NCBI GenBank assembly: GCA_035946575.1
Contig: DASYZG010000119.1
Coordinates: 30,180-94,179, forward strand
DNA length: 64,000 nucleotides
Source of the DNA: Gp13-AA77 sp035946575
Lineage (GTDB): Bacteria > Acidobacteriota > Terriglobia > UBA7540
Direction of reading: 5' to 3'
Program-made: the position numbers and the translations under genes
Shown: positions 44,073-53,774 of the stretch, in pieces
Position numbering within the stretch: position 1 is the stretch's first letter
How the letters are laid out: each line of letters starts with the position of its first letter
The notes under the pieces: model-generated
What the model was told of the DNA's origin: nothing
Database searches by the model: none
Seen by the model: only the letters and a program-made list of their open reading frames with translations

Positions 44073-44798
44073 TTACTTGAGTATTGGGATTGCCGAATCG
44101 CAACTTACGATTTTGGCTCGCTCGTCTTCAGAATCAGGCTGAGGGTTCGCAGCGCGAGTCACGGTTGCGCTTTTCCCGACACCTGGACTATGGCTTCCGA
44201 CGTCTGACTTCTGGCCGGCGATCTTCAGCACGGTCCGCAGAATAATTGCGAGGTCCCGGCCGAAGGTGCGCTGGTTGGCGTAGCTCAGCGAGAGCGCGAG
44301 CTTGCCCGGGAGGATGCTTGAAACGTACTGTTCCTCGACGCTTTCGCCGAGCACGAACATTTCCTCCTCCCGGCAATACAGGAGCGAGGCTGGGTCAGTG
44401 ATGCCCGGCCGCTCGCGAAGTAGAATCGCGTACTCGGCCTGAAACACACTCACGTAACGTTCACATTCGGGCCGCGCTCCCACCAGTTGCAGGTCTCCCT
44501 TCAGCACGTTGAGCAACTGCGGCAGTTCGTCGAGCTTGAGGCGGCGCAGGAAGCGTCCCACCCGCGTCACACGCGGGTCGCCGGCCGCGGTGAGCGGACC
44601 GCCGCACTGCGCCGCGTCCGGTCTCATGCTACGGAATTTCAGCAGGCCGAAGCGGCGGAAGTTGCATCCCAGGCGCGGATGAGCGTAAAAAACGGAGCCG
44701 CCATCGTCAAGTTTGATTGCGATCGCCACCAGGGCGAAAAACGGTAAGAGCAGGACAAGCCCGAGAGAGGCGCAGGTCATGTCAAAGGCGCGGCGCAT
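44073..44798 (-). CDS. Initiating undecaprenyl-phosphate sugar-1-phosphate transferase
   Basis: 241 residues from ATG 44798; a TTG at 44852 would overlap the upstream aminotransferase by 71 bp and is less likely. A short membrane helix (DMTCASLGLVLLLPFFALV) precedes the PF02397 catalytic domain: GSVFYAHPRLGCNFRRFGLLKFRSM, LRRLKLDELPQLLNVLKGD, LVGARPE and RPGITDPASL. It transfers a hexose-1-phosphate to the lipid carrier, starting the repeat unit. The C-terminal 40 residues (GQKSDVGSHSPGVGKS onward) are extra and probably disordered. Confidence 0.9.
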   Translation of the reverse strand: MRRAFDMTCASLGLVLLLPFFALVAIAIKLDDGGSVFYAHPRLGCNFRRFGLLKFRSMRPDAAQCGGPLTAAGDPRVTRVGRFLRRLKLDELPQLLNVLKGDLQLVGARPECERYVSVFQAEYAILLRERPGITDPASLLYCREEEMFVLGESVEEQYVSSILPGKLALSLSYANQRTFGRDLAIILRTVLKIAGQKSDVGSHSPGVGKSATVTRAANPQPDSEDERAKIVSCDSAIPILK

Positions 44799-46080
44799 AA
44801 GTACAAGGGCCAGGAACGACAGATTGGGAGCGAAGCTTAGGGCGGACCGCAACCGTGCACACTGTCCGATGTTTTGCCACCACGTCGCGCACGGCCTCGA
44901 TCACATCCTCGACATCGTCGTCCGTCATGCGGGGCGCGAGCGGGAGCGAAATCATGCGCTGGTAGGCGTCGTAGGCAACTGGAAAGTCGTGCGGGCGGTA
45001 TCCGTACTTGTCGCGGTAATACGGGTGGAGATGAACAGGGATGAAGTGCACCGAGGTTGCGATGCGGCGGACCTTCAACTCCTCAATGAACTGGTGACGG
45101 GACAGGCTGAGCCGCTCGGTCCTCAAGCGCAGGACGTACAGGTGCCAGGCGTGTTCCACCTCCGCCCGCTCCGGCGGCGCCTCCAGTTCCGGCATGGCGG
45201 CGAAGGCCTGGTTGTACCGGCCCACGATTTCTCGCCGACGGGCATGGAAGCCTGACAGCTTCCGCAGTTGAACCAGCCCGATTGCCGCCTGAATGTCGGT
45301 CATGTTGTACTTGAAGCCCGGCCGAACGACCTCGTAGTACCAGGAGCCTTCCGAGCTGTAACGCTTCCAGGCGTCGCGGCTCATTCCATGTAGGCTCAAC
45401 AATCGCGCTACGTCGACCAGTTCTGGCGGACCCGTCAGCATGCCGCCCTCTGCTGTCGTCATGTTCTTCGTGGCGTAAAAGGAAAAAGCCGTAAGCAGCG
45501 GAACACCGGCGGAATCTGACAGGTTGCCGATGAATCGCCCTTTGTACTTCGCCGGCAAAGCATGCGCGGCGTCTTCGATCATCGCCAATTGACGCCGCCG
45601 GGCGATCTCAAGGAGCTCGTCAAGCTGGCACGGATGCCCATAGAGATGAACCGGCATGATCGCTTTCACCGGACCGCCGTCACGGGGTGCTTTCCGGTTT
45701 GCTCGGCGCCGGTCAAGCCCCGCCAGAGCCGCAGTAACTTTGGCCGGGTCCAGATTCAACGTCTGCGGCTCCACGTCAACGAGGACTGGCCTCGCTCCCA
45801 CGTGCTCAATCACGTGGATGCCAGAGCAGAACGTAAGAGGCGTCGTGATTACGCCCTCTCCCGGCTGGATGCCAAGTGCCAGCAGGGCCAAGTGCAACGC
45901 CGCAGTGCAGGAATTCACGGCCAGCGCCACCGGCGCGCCCAGGTAGGCCGCAAACTCCCGCTCAAACCGTTTCACCTTGGGTCCGGTGGTGATCCAGTCG
46001 GACCGCAGCGTGTCGATGACTTCGGAGATCTCTTCTTCTCCGATCAATGGCGGCGCGAACGGAAGATCTTGTAATCGCAC
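44782..46080 (-). CDS. DegT/DnrJ/EryC1/StrS-type sugar aminotransferase
   Basis: 432 residues from GTG 46080, preferred because gagg lies five bases upstream and the N-terminus then matches the family (LPFAPPLIGEEEISEVIDTL). ATG 46140 would overlap the acyltransferase stop by 38 bp. PLP-dependent transfer of an amino group to a keto-sugar nucleotide is expected: catalytic Lys in FSFYATKNMTTAEGGML, substrate and PLP contacts in VNSCTAALHLALLALG, EDAAHALPAKYKG and PGFKYNMTDIQAAIG. It overlaps the initiating transferase by 17 bp. Confidence 0.9.
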   Translation of the reverse strand: MRLQDLPFAPPLIGEEEISEVIDTLRSDWITTGPKVKRFEREFAAYLGAPVALAVNSCTAALHLALLALGIQPGEGVITTPLTFCSGIHVIEHVGARPVLVDVEPQTLNLDPAKVTAALAGLDRRRANRKAPRDGGPVKAIMPVHLYGHPCQLDELLEIARRRQLAMIEDAAHALPAKYKGRFIGNLSDSAGVPLLTAFSFYATKNMTTAEGGMLTGPPELVDVARLLSLHGMSRDAWKRYSSEGSWYYEVVRPGFKYNMTDIQAAIGLVQLRKLSGFHARRREIVGRYNQAFAAMPELEAPPERAEVEHAWHLYVLRLRTERLSLSRHQFIEELKVRRIATSVHFIPVHLHPYYRDKYGYRPHDFPVAYDAYQRMISLPLAPRMTDDDVEDVIEAVRDVVAKHRTVCTVAVRPKLRSQSVVPGPCTYAPRL

Positions 46081-46102
46081 TGAGGCCTCATGGCCAGGAC
46101 GC

Positions 46103-47068
46103 TTACTGGGGTTGGGGTGGCCGGGAAACCACGGATTCATTCAGCGGGGAGATCATGCCGGATACCGGCGCTATCTGTCGCCAGGCGGGAAGCCGTCCTT
46201 GGAGATAGAATCGCAGCATGCCTTCCGCCTTGGAAAGCACCGGCTGGCCGGGGCGCAGCTTCAACGCGAGTCTAAGCAAAGCGTGGCTGACATGATTCGT
46301 CATCGGCGAGAGCCAGGGGTGAAACACGACCTGTTGGCGAACAGGCTTGGCGCGGTAGCCCATGCGAAATTTGAACTCGTCCATGCATGCCGGGGCGTCG
46401 AGAGATTGCAGGGCATAAAAAATCGATCGAACACCTGGGCGCGTGAGGAGGTTGCGAGTCACCCCGAAACTCAGAGCATTGCTAACGTGTGCTCCCAGGT
46501 GTCTCCTCTCACACTGCTGGTCGAGCAGGTAGCAGCAGTCTTCCATCTGAAAACTGATCACCGAAGCAGCCAGCTTGTTTTGGACCAGGGCACCCCAGGC
46601 TTGAAATCCCGGCAATTCGCCTGCGGTCAGGCACTTCGCCTGCCAGGCCTTCTCGGAGAGCCCCGGCTCTCTCCTGCCCTGCCGGTCCAGCGTGTCTCGA
46701 TGCAACGGCCAACCCTCGAGGGCAAGCCGCTCGAACGTGATGAGCTCAATCGAGCAATTCCGAAGGCCGCGTCGCACGTTCTTGCGTGCCCACTGGCTGA
46801 GACTGTTTAGATCGTAGTTCGCGTCATCGCGCACGGCATGGTAACTTACGCAGCCCGATCCGCTGTTGACAGGAGCCGAGTACCGCAGCGCCAACACACG
46901 ATTGTCATCCACGAACTGATGTAGCTCGGCCTCGGACGGCTCGATTACCCAATGATAGGGAAATGCTTGATAAGCTCCCCACCCCTGGTTGTGCCAATAG
47001 GTGCTCTCGGTGCGAACCACACGACGTCCCTGGCGCCGCATCCACTCCGCGAAAATCTCAGGAGTCAT
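46103..47068 (-). CDS. GNAT/FemAB-like acyltransferase of polysaccharide locus
   Basis: 321 residues from ATG 47068. It resembles the FemAB-related and GNAT-fold proteins of exopolysaccharide clusters: SQWARKNVRRGLRNCSIELI, LHRDTLDRQGR, AWGALVQNKLAASVISFQME and a second half SNALSFGVTRNLLTRPGVRS. Such enzymes are thought to acylate or aminoacylate sugars or amino groups; substrate unknown. It lies five bases downstream of a methyltransferase gene and upstream of the aminotransferase, which would create the amino group to be acylated. Confidence 0.65.
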   Translation of the reverse strand: MTPEIFAEWMRRQGRRVVRTESTYWHNQGWGAYQAFPYHWVIEPSEAELHQFVDDNRVLALRYSAPVNSGSGCVSYHAVRDDANYDLNSLSQWARKNVRRGLRNCSIELITFERLALEGWPLHRDTLDRQGRREPGLSEKAWQAKCLTAGELPGFQAWGALVQNKLAASVISFQMEDCCYLLDQQCERRHLGAHVSNALSFGVTRNLLTRPGVRSIFYALQSLDAPACMDEFKFRMGYRAKPVRQQVVFHPWLSPMTNHVSHALLRLALKLRPGQPVLSKAEGMLRFYLQGRLPAWRQIAPVSGMISPLNESVVSRPPQPQ

Positions 47069-47073
47069 TCTCT

Positions 47074-47952
47074 TTAGCAGTGTCTGATGCCGGGGTGCGC
47101 CTTCACCGCCAGATAGAACTCCTTGCCGGCGATTGAGACTCGTCCCCGGCTGGCACTGAAGAGCGCCTTGGCCAGAAGGAAATGGATCTCATTCAGGCAG
47201 CTTCCAAACCAGGCCTGAGCCAACGAGGCTTGCTCCGGGATCATTTCGATGATGCGGAAGCCGGCGCTTGTTAGCAGAAGCTTGAGAGTCTTGGGGGCAA
47301 AGTAGTAGAGGTGGTGGGAGCTTGTGAACCCTCGCATGCGCTTTCCGTCCAGCAGCCAGCATACCGGCCCCTTATCACGGAACAGGGTGTACCGGTATCC
47401 AGGGACTTCGACCGCCAGCACTCCGTCATCTTTAAGGACCCGATGAGCTTCCCCGATCATCGAGACGGGGTCCGAGCAGTAGTAGAGGGTATCTAATACC
47501 GTGACCACGTCGAAGCTGCCGGGTGCATATTGGGCTTCCTGGAGGGTTCCGCAGAAGGCCTCTGTTTGGTACCGCTCACGGGCTACTTCCACCCCGAGCC
47601 GGGACGTGTCGACCCCGTAAAGCCGCCAGTGGCGTGCGTCGAAGTTCTCAAAGAAGGTCCCCGTTCCGCAGCCGACATCCAGCAGAGTGCCGCTGTTTCT
47701 CCGGCGCTTGATGGCCGCCGCTTCCCGTTGTAGGACCCGACGCCGGTAGGCGTCGAACAAAACCAGGTTATCCTCGCGCACAAAATGGCGGTGGAAGTTC
47801 CGCGTATCCTTGGCTTGCGGCCGGGGACTCATGTACAACAACCCGTCATGGCGGCATTGCACCACTTGCAGCGCCCCCGGACCCCGGATCACTACCCGGC
47901 TGTCCTGCCCGCTGCACAGGGCGCAGGCTACCGATTCCAGTTCCTCACCCAC
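47074..47952 (-). CDS. Class I SAM-dependent methyltransferase with N-terminal Cys pair
   Basis: 292 residues from GTG 47952, overlapping the GT4 stop by eight bases. The N-terminus has a possible zinc or structural Cys set (CALCSGQDS, QCRHDGLLY), common in methyltransferases of O-antigen and EPS loci. The SAM fold is clear: GTLLDVGCGTGTFFENF, WRLYGVDTSRLGVEVARERY, SFDVVTVLDTLYYCSDP, AHRVLKDDGVLAVEVPGY. It probably methylates a sugar of the repeat unit. Confidence 0.82.
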   Translation of the reverse strand: MGEELESVACALCSGQDSRVVIRGPGALQVVQCRHDGLLYMSPRPQAKDTRNFHRHFVREDNLVLFDAYRRRVLQREAAAIKRRRNSGTLLDVGCGTGTFFENFDARHWRLYGVDTSRLGVEVARERYQTEAFCGTLQEAQYAPGSFDVVTVLDTLYYCSDPVSMIGEAHRVLKDDGVLAVEVPGYRYTLFRDKGPVCWLLDGKRMRGFTSSHHLYYFAPKTLKLLLTSAGFRIIEMIPEQASLAQAWFGSCLNEIHFLLAKALFSASRGRVSIAGKEFYLAVKAHPGIRHC

Positions 47953-49195
47953 CGATTTTCCACCTGCGAAGCAGTGTCGTGCTTGCCAGACTGCGTGCCA
48001 GACGGCAGAATTGCCCGGTCGCGGCGCGACGGGAATGATGCTTCACGACATAAGCGCGGCCATTCGCGCCCAAACGCTCGCGATCCTGCGCATCGATGTA
48101 CAACTCCCGGATCGCGTGGGCCAGCGCCGTCGGATTCTCAGGCGGCACGCACACACCACAGCCCGCCTGCTGAACGAGCGCCCAGCTGTCGGTGTCATGG
48201 TCGACGGCGGCGACGATCGGCCGTCCCGCCGCCATAATTGAGTAGCACTTTGACGGAACCGAATCGGTCGCGAACCCTCGCTTCAGACTGTTGAGATGAA
48301 CATCACCCGAGGCGAGCACGAGAGGCAGCAGGGAACGTGGTTGAAAAGGAATGAACCGCACATTACTCAGCCCCGCAGCTTTCACCTGCAGGTTCTCGCG
48401 GGCAGCGCCGTCGCCGACGAATACAAAGCAGATGCGCGGGTCCGAAACCAGTCCGGCGGCGGCTTCCACAACGTGCTCGAGACCCTGAGTCAGGCCGAGA
48501 TTGCCGGCGTGCATCACCACGAAGTGCTCGTCGAGATCCCAGGAAACGGAGAGGGCATTATGCCTGGGCGTGGGGCTGATGAAGTCAGTGTCAACCCAGT
48601 CCCCGATCACCTGAAGCTTTGTGCTCGCTACACCGCGATCCTCCAGCGCCCGCCTGTAACCTTCAGACAGAACCCGCACATAACCAGCCCGCGCACAGCA
48701 CCAGCTCTCCAGCCACACCACCAGGCCGATCGCCCATCGGCGGCGAAAAACGCCGGCCTTGATTCCCACGTCGGGGTAGATTTCATGCACCGAGTAGATC
48801 ATGGGCCGGCGGCGCAGATTCATCGCCACGACCGGCAGGGCAACCTCGAAGGCCGGGCCGCTCGCGATCGAGACGTCGTACTTCCGCCCCAGAACCATCA
48901 CCGCCGCCAGCACCTGATAGCAGAGCAGGCTCCAGAGTCGCAGCATCAGCCGCGCTCGATTCACGCTCGGCACCCAGAGGCGGATGATCCTGACTCCGCT
49001 CCGCTCCTCGCGCCACACCAGCCGGCCGCGAAACGGCTCTGCGACGCAGCCGCTCGGATAGTGAGGCACCGCGCAGATCACGGTGACGTCGTTGCCGAGC
49101 CGCGCCAGATCCTCCGAGAGCATGGCATAGAGCGAAGCGCTCGGGCCCAGGTCGGGCGCATAAAAAGGGGTGACGACCAGAATTCGCATCGGCAT
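47945..49195 (-). CDS. Glycosyltransferase family 4 (WbuB-like)
   Basis: 416 residues from ATG 49195 (MPMRILVVTPFYAPDLGPSA); ATG 49189 is two codons later. The frame opens at 49279, but that start lies inside the carbamoyltransferase gene. GT-B fold with donor domain: VVMHAGNLGLTQGLEHVVEA, FVFVGDGAARENLQ, NVRFIPFQPRSLLPLVLASG and PSKCYSIMAAGRPIVAAVD. It resembles the WbuB group, which transfers amino sugars such as L-FucNAc. It is separated from the carbamoyltransferase stop by 16 bp. Confidence 0.85.
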   Translation of the reverse strand: MPMRILVVTPFYAPDLGPSASLYAMLSEDLARLGNDVTVICAVPHYPSGCVAEPFRGRLVWREERSGVRIIRLWVPSVNRARLMLRLWSLLCYQVLAAVMVLGRKYDVSIASGPAFEVALPVVAMNLRRRPMIYSVHEIYPDVGIKAGVFRRRWAIGLVVWLESWCCARAGYVRVLSEGYRRALEDRGVASTKLQVIGDWVDTDFISPTPRHNALSVSWDLDEHFVVMHAGNLGLTQGLEHVVEAAAGLVSDPRICFVFVGDGAARENLQVKAAGLSNVRFIPFQPRSLLPLVLASGDVHLNSLKRGFATDSVPSKCYSIMAAGRPIVAAVDHDTDSWALVQQAGCGVCVPPENPTALAHAIRELYIDAQDRERLGANGRAYVVKHHSRRAATGQFCRLARSLASTTLLRRWKIGG

Positions 49196-49211
49196 TCGGC
49201 AGCGCCCGGCA

Positions 49212-50939
49212 CTACCCTTTCCGCACCAGATAATTTCCGATCGCCAGCGCGTCCATGCGGGTGCGCATGAAGCACTCAATCGCCTCTTCGGGCCGGCAGA
49301 CGATCGGTTCGTTCTCGTTGAAAGAGGTATTGAGCACTATCGGCACCCCGGTAACCTCGCCAAACTCGTGGATCAGGTTCCAGTACAGCGGATTCGCCGC
49401 CCGATCCACGGTCTGCAGCCGGCCCGTGCCATCCACGTGCGTTACGGCGGGAATCCGCGAACGCTGCCGCTCGCGCACGTTGTAGACCTTGAGCATGAAC
49501 GGGTCGGGATAGCTCTGATCGAAATACTCGCCCGTGGCCTCGCTGAGGACCGAAGGAGCGAACGGCCGGAATTTCTCCCGATGCTTCACCCGGGCGTTCA
49601 GCACGTCTTTCATCTCTGCGCGCTTGGGATCGGCGAGGATACTGCGGTTCCCGAGCGCGCGCGGACCCCACTCCGTGCCACCCTGAAACCAACCCACCAC
49701 GTTGCCGGCGGCGATCAAGCGCGCGACCACCCGTGACATCTCCTCGAGATCGTACGTCTCGAAAGCCAGATTCCGCTCCAGGAGCGCCCGCTGCACGCGC
49801 CCGTTGCGAAACTCGGGACCGGTATACGCGCTCGACATCACGAACGTGCGCGGCTTCCCCAGGATTTGGTGATAGATGTAGTAGGCTGCGCCCAGCGCCG
49901 TGCCGGCGTCGCTCGCCGCCGGCTGGATAAAGATCTCTTCGAAGGGCGTATTGGGCAGGATCTTGCCGTTAAACGTGCTGTTCAGCGCCACACCACCCGC
50001 CATGCATAGCGACTTCTGCCCGGTGAGCTCGTAGGCCCGGCGGACCACGTGAAACTCCGCTTCTTCCAGCAGCGCCTGCGCGGAGGAGGCCATATCCGCC
50101 TGCTGCGGCGTGATCTCCGATCCCGGCTGCCGCGGCGGACCGAAGCGCTCCACGAACTTCGCCGAGTAGATCGTTCCCAGCGACGGCGACGCGTCCTCCC
50201 ACGTCATCTCCACGCCTTCGGCCCAATGCACGAAGTAATCGAGATCGAGCTCGAACCGGCCTCGCGGCTTCAGGCGCGCGATCCGGCGCAGCGCGTCCAG
50301 GTACACGGGCCGGCCATAGGCCGCCAGACCCTGCACCTTCCCCTCATCGCCGAACTTGGTGAAGCCGAGCCACTGCGTGATCGCGGTGTACACGATGCCG
50401 AGCGAGTGCGGATAATTGACCGTCTCCAGCACCTCGATCCGCCCGTCCTGGCCCCGCCCGATCATGGTGCTGACGAAATCGCCGAAACCGTCCACGGACA
50501 CCAGCGCGGCCTCGCGGAACGGCGACACCAGGAAGGCGCTCGCCAGATGCGCGCGGTGGTGCTCCACGTTATGGAACTCCGCCCGCACCCCCGCCGCCTC
50601 GACCGCGAGCGCCTGGCAGAACTGCTGCTTCACGTCCCGCAGCTGGCCCATGTGCGCCAGCCGCTCCTTCACCAGGTTGAGACTCGGCCGCCGTCGCAGA
50701 GCGAAGAGAATCTTCTTGTGCAGATTGGCGCTGGGGTCCTTCGAGACTCCGACATGATCCAGGTCGTGAGCCGTGATCCCGCCCTCCGCCAGACAGTACC
50801 GGATCGACTCGGAGGGGAATCCCGCCCAATACTTGATCCGGCGGAAGCGTTCCTCCTCAACGGCCGCGATCAGTTGGCCGTCGCGGATCAGGCAAGCTGA
50901 CGCGCCTGCGTGATAAGCGTTAACTCCTAAGATAAACAC
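49212..50939 (-). CDS. NodU/CmcH-family carbamoyltransferase
   Basis: 575 residues from GTG 50939. It transfers a carbamoyl group from carbamoyl phosphate, via carbamoyl-AMP, to a sugar hydroxyl. N-terminal Kae1-like domain: FILGVNAYHAGASACLI, VEEERFRRIKYWAGFP, VEHHRAHLASAFLVSPF with the metal-binding His pair, and LVSVDGFGD. The C-terminal half carries LCMAGGVALNSTFNGKI, FQGGTEWGPRALGNRSILADP and REKFRPFAPSVL. In polysaccharide loci these enzymes O-carbamoylate capsular or O-antigen sugars. Confidence 0.93.
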   Translation of the reverse strand: MFILGVNAYHAGASACLIRDGQLIAAVEEERFRRIKYWAGFPSESIRYCLAEGGITAHDLDHVGVSKDPSANLHKKILFALRRRPSLNLVKERLAHMGQLRDVKQQFCQALAVEAAGVRAEFHNVEHHRAHLASAFLVSPFREAALVSVDGFGDFVSTMIGRGQDGRIEVLETVNYPHSLGIVYTAITQWLGFTKFGDEGKVQGLAAYGRPVYLDALRRIARLKPRGRFELDLDYFVHWAEGVEMTWEDASPSLGTIYSAKFVERFGPPRQPGSEITPQQADMASSAQALLEEAEFHVVRRAYELTGQKSLCMAGGVALNSTFNGKILPNTPFEEIFIQPAASDAGTALGAAYYIYHQILGKPRTFVMSSAYTGPEFRNGRVQRALLERNLAFETYDLEEMSRVVARLIAAGNVVGWFQGGTEWGPRALGNRSILADPKRAEMKDVLNARVKHREKFRPFAPSVLSEATGEYFDQSYPDPFMLKVYNVRERQRSRIPAVTHVDGTGRLQTVDRAANPLYWNLIHEFGEVTGVPIVLNTSFNENEPIVCRPEEAIECFMRTRMDALAIGNYLVRKG

Positions 50940-51051
50940 GGTTCAACACCGCCCGCAGTCAGGATCTTAGTTTCGAAACGAGGGTTCGGCGCGGTTTGAG
51001 CGAGTGGTGGCACACCGCACCACACGCATATCAACCCTGAGTACCCTACCC

Positions 51052-52473
51052 CTAACACGCCGACGACCGCCGGCGGGCATAAGCCAGAGCCAGGATAACC
51101 GGGAAGAACAGCGCCGGCACTAGTTGCGACTGCACCAGTCCCAGCAGTCCGTGGCGAAAGATCCAACCTTGAAATATGTATAGCATCAAGTAAACCAGGA
51201 AGCCGAGACAGTCCGGAGTTAGTGCGCCCAGTCGTTCGACAAAGGCATAAAACCAACCCCACATCTCCATGCCCACGATGATGCCGAGAACTCCGAAGTT
51301 GGCAAAGAGCTCCGAGAGCATGCCAAACGTCGTTGAACCCCAGCTTTCGCCATAACGCGAGATGAGTCCGAGATCTTGTTCAAATACAGCCTTCCCGTAA
51401 TACGAAGGCTTGGACGCCACCCAATCCTGCGGAAGATATGCGTATACCTGCTGCGGCAGAAAGAGGAATCGTATATCCCAAATGGTCTGGCCGTGCAATA
51501 AGTGGTCTGAATAATGGGCGTAGACGGCGGCAAACATTTGGCCTTCCTCGAAGGTGTTCAGCACAGCCCGTCGAGCATTACTCCAATCAGCCTGTTCCCG
51601 CGATCTCAGGAACACTAGCGAGAGGCACGACACTCCGATCAGCGCCGCGATGGCTCCGTATCGGGCTAGTGTCCGGAAGACCCTCAGCGCCTGTTGGTGC
51701 TGCACCCTCCCTGCTACCAATGCAACCGCGACAAGGAAAGTCACCAACAGGCCGCGCGCGCCGAAACCCACCACCAGCAATATGGCCGACTGAAGCAGCA
51801 GAATCCCCCTCGACCGAAGCATAGCGAAGATTAACAGCGCGAAGGCGCTGGAATAGAGCATCAAGGCAAGGTATAGGTTGAAGGTAATTCCTTTGCCCAA
51901 GAACACTTCACCCCTGGCGAGAAACAGCCGCTCCCAGCCTTGTGCTACGCATAACCAAAGCACAACCATGGCCAGAATGGCGGTCGTGGCACCCCATATC
52001 CTCCAGAGCCGCTCGGGGCGCAGACACGTTCGCCATTCCGGTGCCAGTGCGCCTCTGAAGGCGTAGCTTCGCTGCGCAGTCCACCCGTTCAGATAGCGCC
52101 CATGCAGGAAAGCCAGGAGTCCGACTGCAGACCACCCCATCGCCGGCAGCATTCGGGTGCGATCGAAGACGAAGGGGACGCCGATCCAAGCCGGATCGAC
52201 GTAGCTGAGGCCAGGCAGCAAAAAATAGGAGACGGCATAACTCATCACAAACACGCCGGTGATAGTGCACCAGAAGAACGGCGGACCCATTGACCGAGAT
52301 GTACTCCTAGCTCTCCCACTTGCTAAGAGCGAGTCGCTCGTGACAGACGCTTGAGATGGCATCCCCATAGCTGTTTGAACCCTTCTCGCGACTCTCTGCA
52401 GGCTCGGGATCCTTATTGGAATTGATGGCGCGAGAAAAGTTGTTCCTTGGCCTTTTGGCGGATTACCTATCAT
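51052..52473 (-). CDS. Oligosaccharide repeat-unit polymerase (Wzy-like)
   Basis: 473 residues from ATG 52473 (four-base overlap ATGA with the GT4 stop); internal Mets near residue 37 or 62 may be the true start because the first 60 residues are hydrophilic. About ten to twelve transmembrane helices with the pattern of O-antigen/EPS polymerases: FWCTITGVFVMSYAVSYFLL, ATTAILAMVVLWLCV, LLLQSAILLVVGFGARGLLV, a large loop (QVYAYLPQDWVASKPSYYGK), then FGVLGIIVGMEMWGWFYAF. Such proteins link lipid-bound repeat units in the periplasm; sequence alone is weakly conserved. Confidence 0.75.
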   Translation of the reverse strand: MIGNPPKGQGTTFLAPSIPIRIPSLQRVARRVQTAMGMPSQASVTSDSLLASGRARSTSRSMGPPFFWCTITGVFVMSYAVSYFLLPGLSYVDPAWIGVPFVFDRTRMLPAMGWSAVGLLAFLHGRYLNGWTAQRSYAFRGALAPEWRTCLRPERLWRIWGATTAILAMVVLWLCVAQGWERLFLARGEVFLGKGITFNLYLALMLYSSAFALLIFAMLRSRGILLLQSAILLVVGFGARGLLVTFLVAVALVAGRVQHQQALRVFRTLARYGAIAALIGVSCLSLVFLRSREQADWSNARRAVLNTFEEGQMFAAVYAHYSDHLLHGQTIWDIRFLFLPQQVYAYLPQDWVASKPSYYGKAVFEQDLGLISRYGESWGSTTFGMLSELFANFGVLGIIVGMEMWGWFYAFVERLGALTPDCLGFLVYLMLYIFQGWIFRHGLLGLVQSQLVPALFFPVILALAYARRRSSAC

Positions 52474-53774
52474 TCTACCGGAGGCGGCCCTAATAGGTGA
52501 CGCTTTCCACCCCGCGCTGTCACGATACTCTGTGTTCCTTCGTAAATGGGGCGGACCGCGATAGCATTCTGAAAACTGGACGACGCCGACCGCTTCTTCA
52601 AAACGGACTCGTAAGCTCGTTCATAGGCACTTGCGATCTGGTCCCACGAAAAGGCACGCCCAATTTCATCGCGCGCGCGCGCCACTCGGGGCGCAATTTC
52701 ATGCCTGTGCATTACGACATAATCGATGACATGCGAGAGCATGCTTACATCGCCGTAGTCGGTCAAAAAGCCGATGCCAAGCCCTGCAAGCAGCTCCCCG
52801 CATCCGCTGTCCCGTGAGCTGATAACCGGAACACCGCATAGGGTGGCTTCAAAAGCGACCATTCCAAAAGACTCCGATCGGCTTGCATACACCACCACGT
52901 CAGAATCTACATAGGCTTCGAGCTTTTGCCGCCCTTGCACCTCGCCGGAAAACACGACTGACTCGCTGACGCCGAGTTCCTCAGCGAGTGCCTTGAGTCG
53001 CCATGAATAGCCCTCATCGGGGCCGATAACGGCCAGAACCGCGCGCCCACGTCCCTCGGCGGCGGCAAAGGCGCGAATAAGGATGTCAATCCCCTTGATA
53101 GGATGGACACGCCCCAGATAGGAGATAAGCAGTGACGCTGTGATTCCATGACGCTGTCTAAACGCCCCTCGCTCAGGCAGATCGCGATACGGCGTGGTGT
53201 CTATCCCATTAGCGATGCACACTACCTGTTGCCCAGGAGGGATGACGTTTTCTTGCTGCCGTCTTTCGCGGCGCGACGACGCAATGAAGAGAGAAGAACC
53301 GCGTAGAATCACTCTTCCCAGCGAAACATCGAAAAGTCTCTTCGCGGCTACGCTTGAGAATGCCGGCTCGATACTTCCGCGGGGCTGAATCACGTACGGT
53401 ATTCCATAGCGCCGACAATAGTGTGTAGCAACAAGCGTCAGAAAATCACGGTAGCCATCCACGTGCACGAGATCGAATTGCGGCAGATTGTCCCGGCAAA
53501 ACGTTACGAAGTCTTGACACACAAATAAACCAAAGGAGTCTCGCCCCAACGGGAAGATCTTGTGCGTATGGAAATACATGACGTCAACTCCGCGGTGCTC
53601 GACGCGGCGGGTGCCGGCAAAGAGCCGGGTGTACTTATCGGCAAGATTCGTGCAGCACACCGTTACCTGATGGCCCTTCGCTGCCAGGGATGTAGTAAGG
53701 CAGCAGGCGTTTGTAACCGCGCCGCCCAGCCCAGCCGCTGGGGGAAATCCCAGGGTGAGATAACAGATCCGCAT
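52470..53774 (-). CDS. Glycosyltransferase family 4
   Basis: 434 residues from ATG 53774 (MRICYLTLGFPPAAGLGGAV), which shares one base with the stop of the upstream gene; the frame opens at 53915 inside that gene. GT-B enzyme with acceptor domain Gly-rich start, DLVHVDGYRDFLTLVATHYC, and donor domain SYLGRVHPIKGIDILIRAF, AVIGPDEGYSWRLKALAEEL, VVYASRSESFGMVAFEATLC with the conserved E-x7-E-type motif region. The donor sugar is unknown. Confidence 0.87.
   Translation of the reverse strand: MRICYLTLGFPPAAGLGGAVTNACCLTTSLAAKGHQVTVCCTNLADKYTRLFAGTRRVEHRGVDVMYFHTHKIFPLGRDSFGLFVCQDFVTFCRDNLPQFDLVHVDGYRDFLTLVATHYCRRYGIPYVIQPRGSIEPAFSSVAAKRLFDVSLGRVILRGSSLFIASSRRERRQQENVIPPGQQVVCIANGIDTTPYRDLPERGAFRQRHGITASLLISYLGRVHPIKGIDILIRAFAAAEGRGRAVLAVIGPDEGYSWRLKALAEELGVSESVVFSGEVQGRQKLEAYVDSDVVVYASRSESFGMVAFEATLCGVPVISSRDSGCGELLAGLGIGFLTDYGDVSMLSHVIDYVVMHRHEIAPRVARARDEIGRAFSWDQIASAYERAYESVLKKRSASSSFQNAIAVRPIYEGTQSIVTARGGKRHLLGPPPVE

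Noticed and set aside
44782..46140. Aminotransferase start at ATG 46140
   Set aside because: It would overlap the upstream stop by 38 bp and lacks a ribosome site; GTG 46080 has gagg upstream and matches the family N-terminus.
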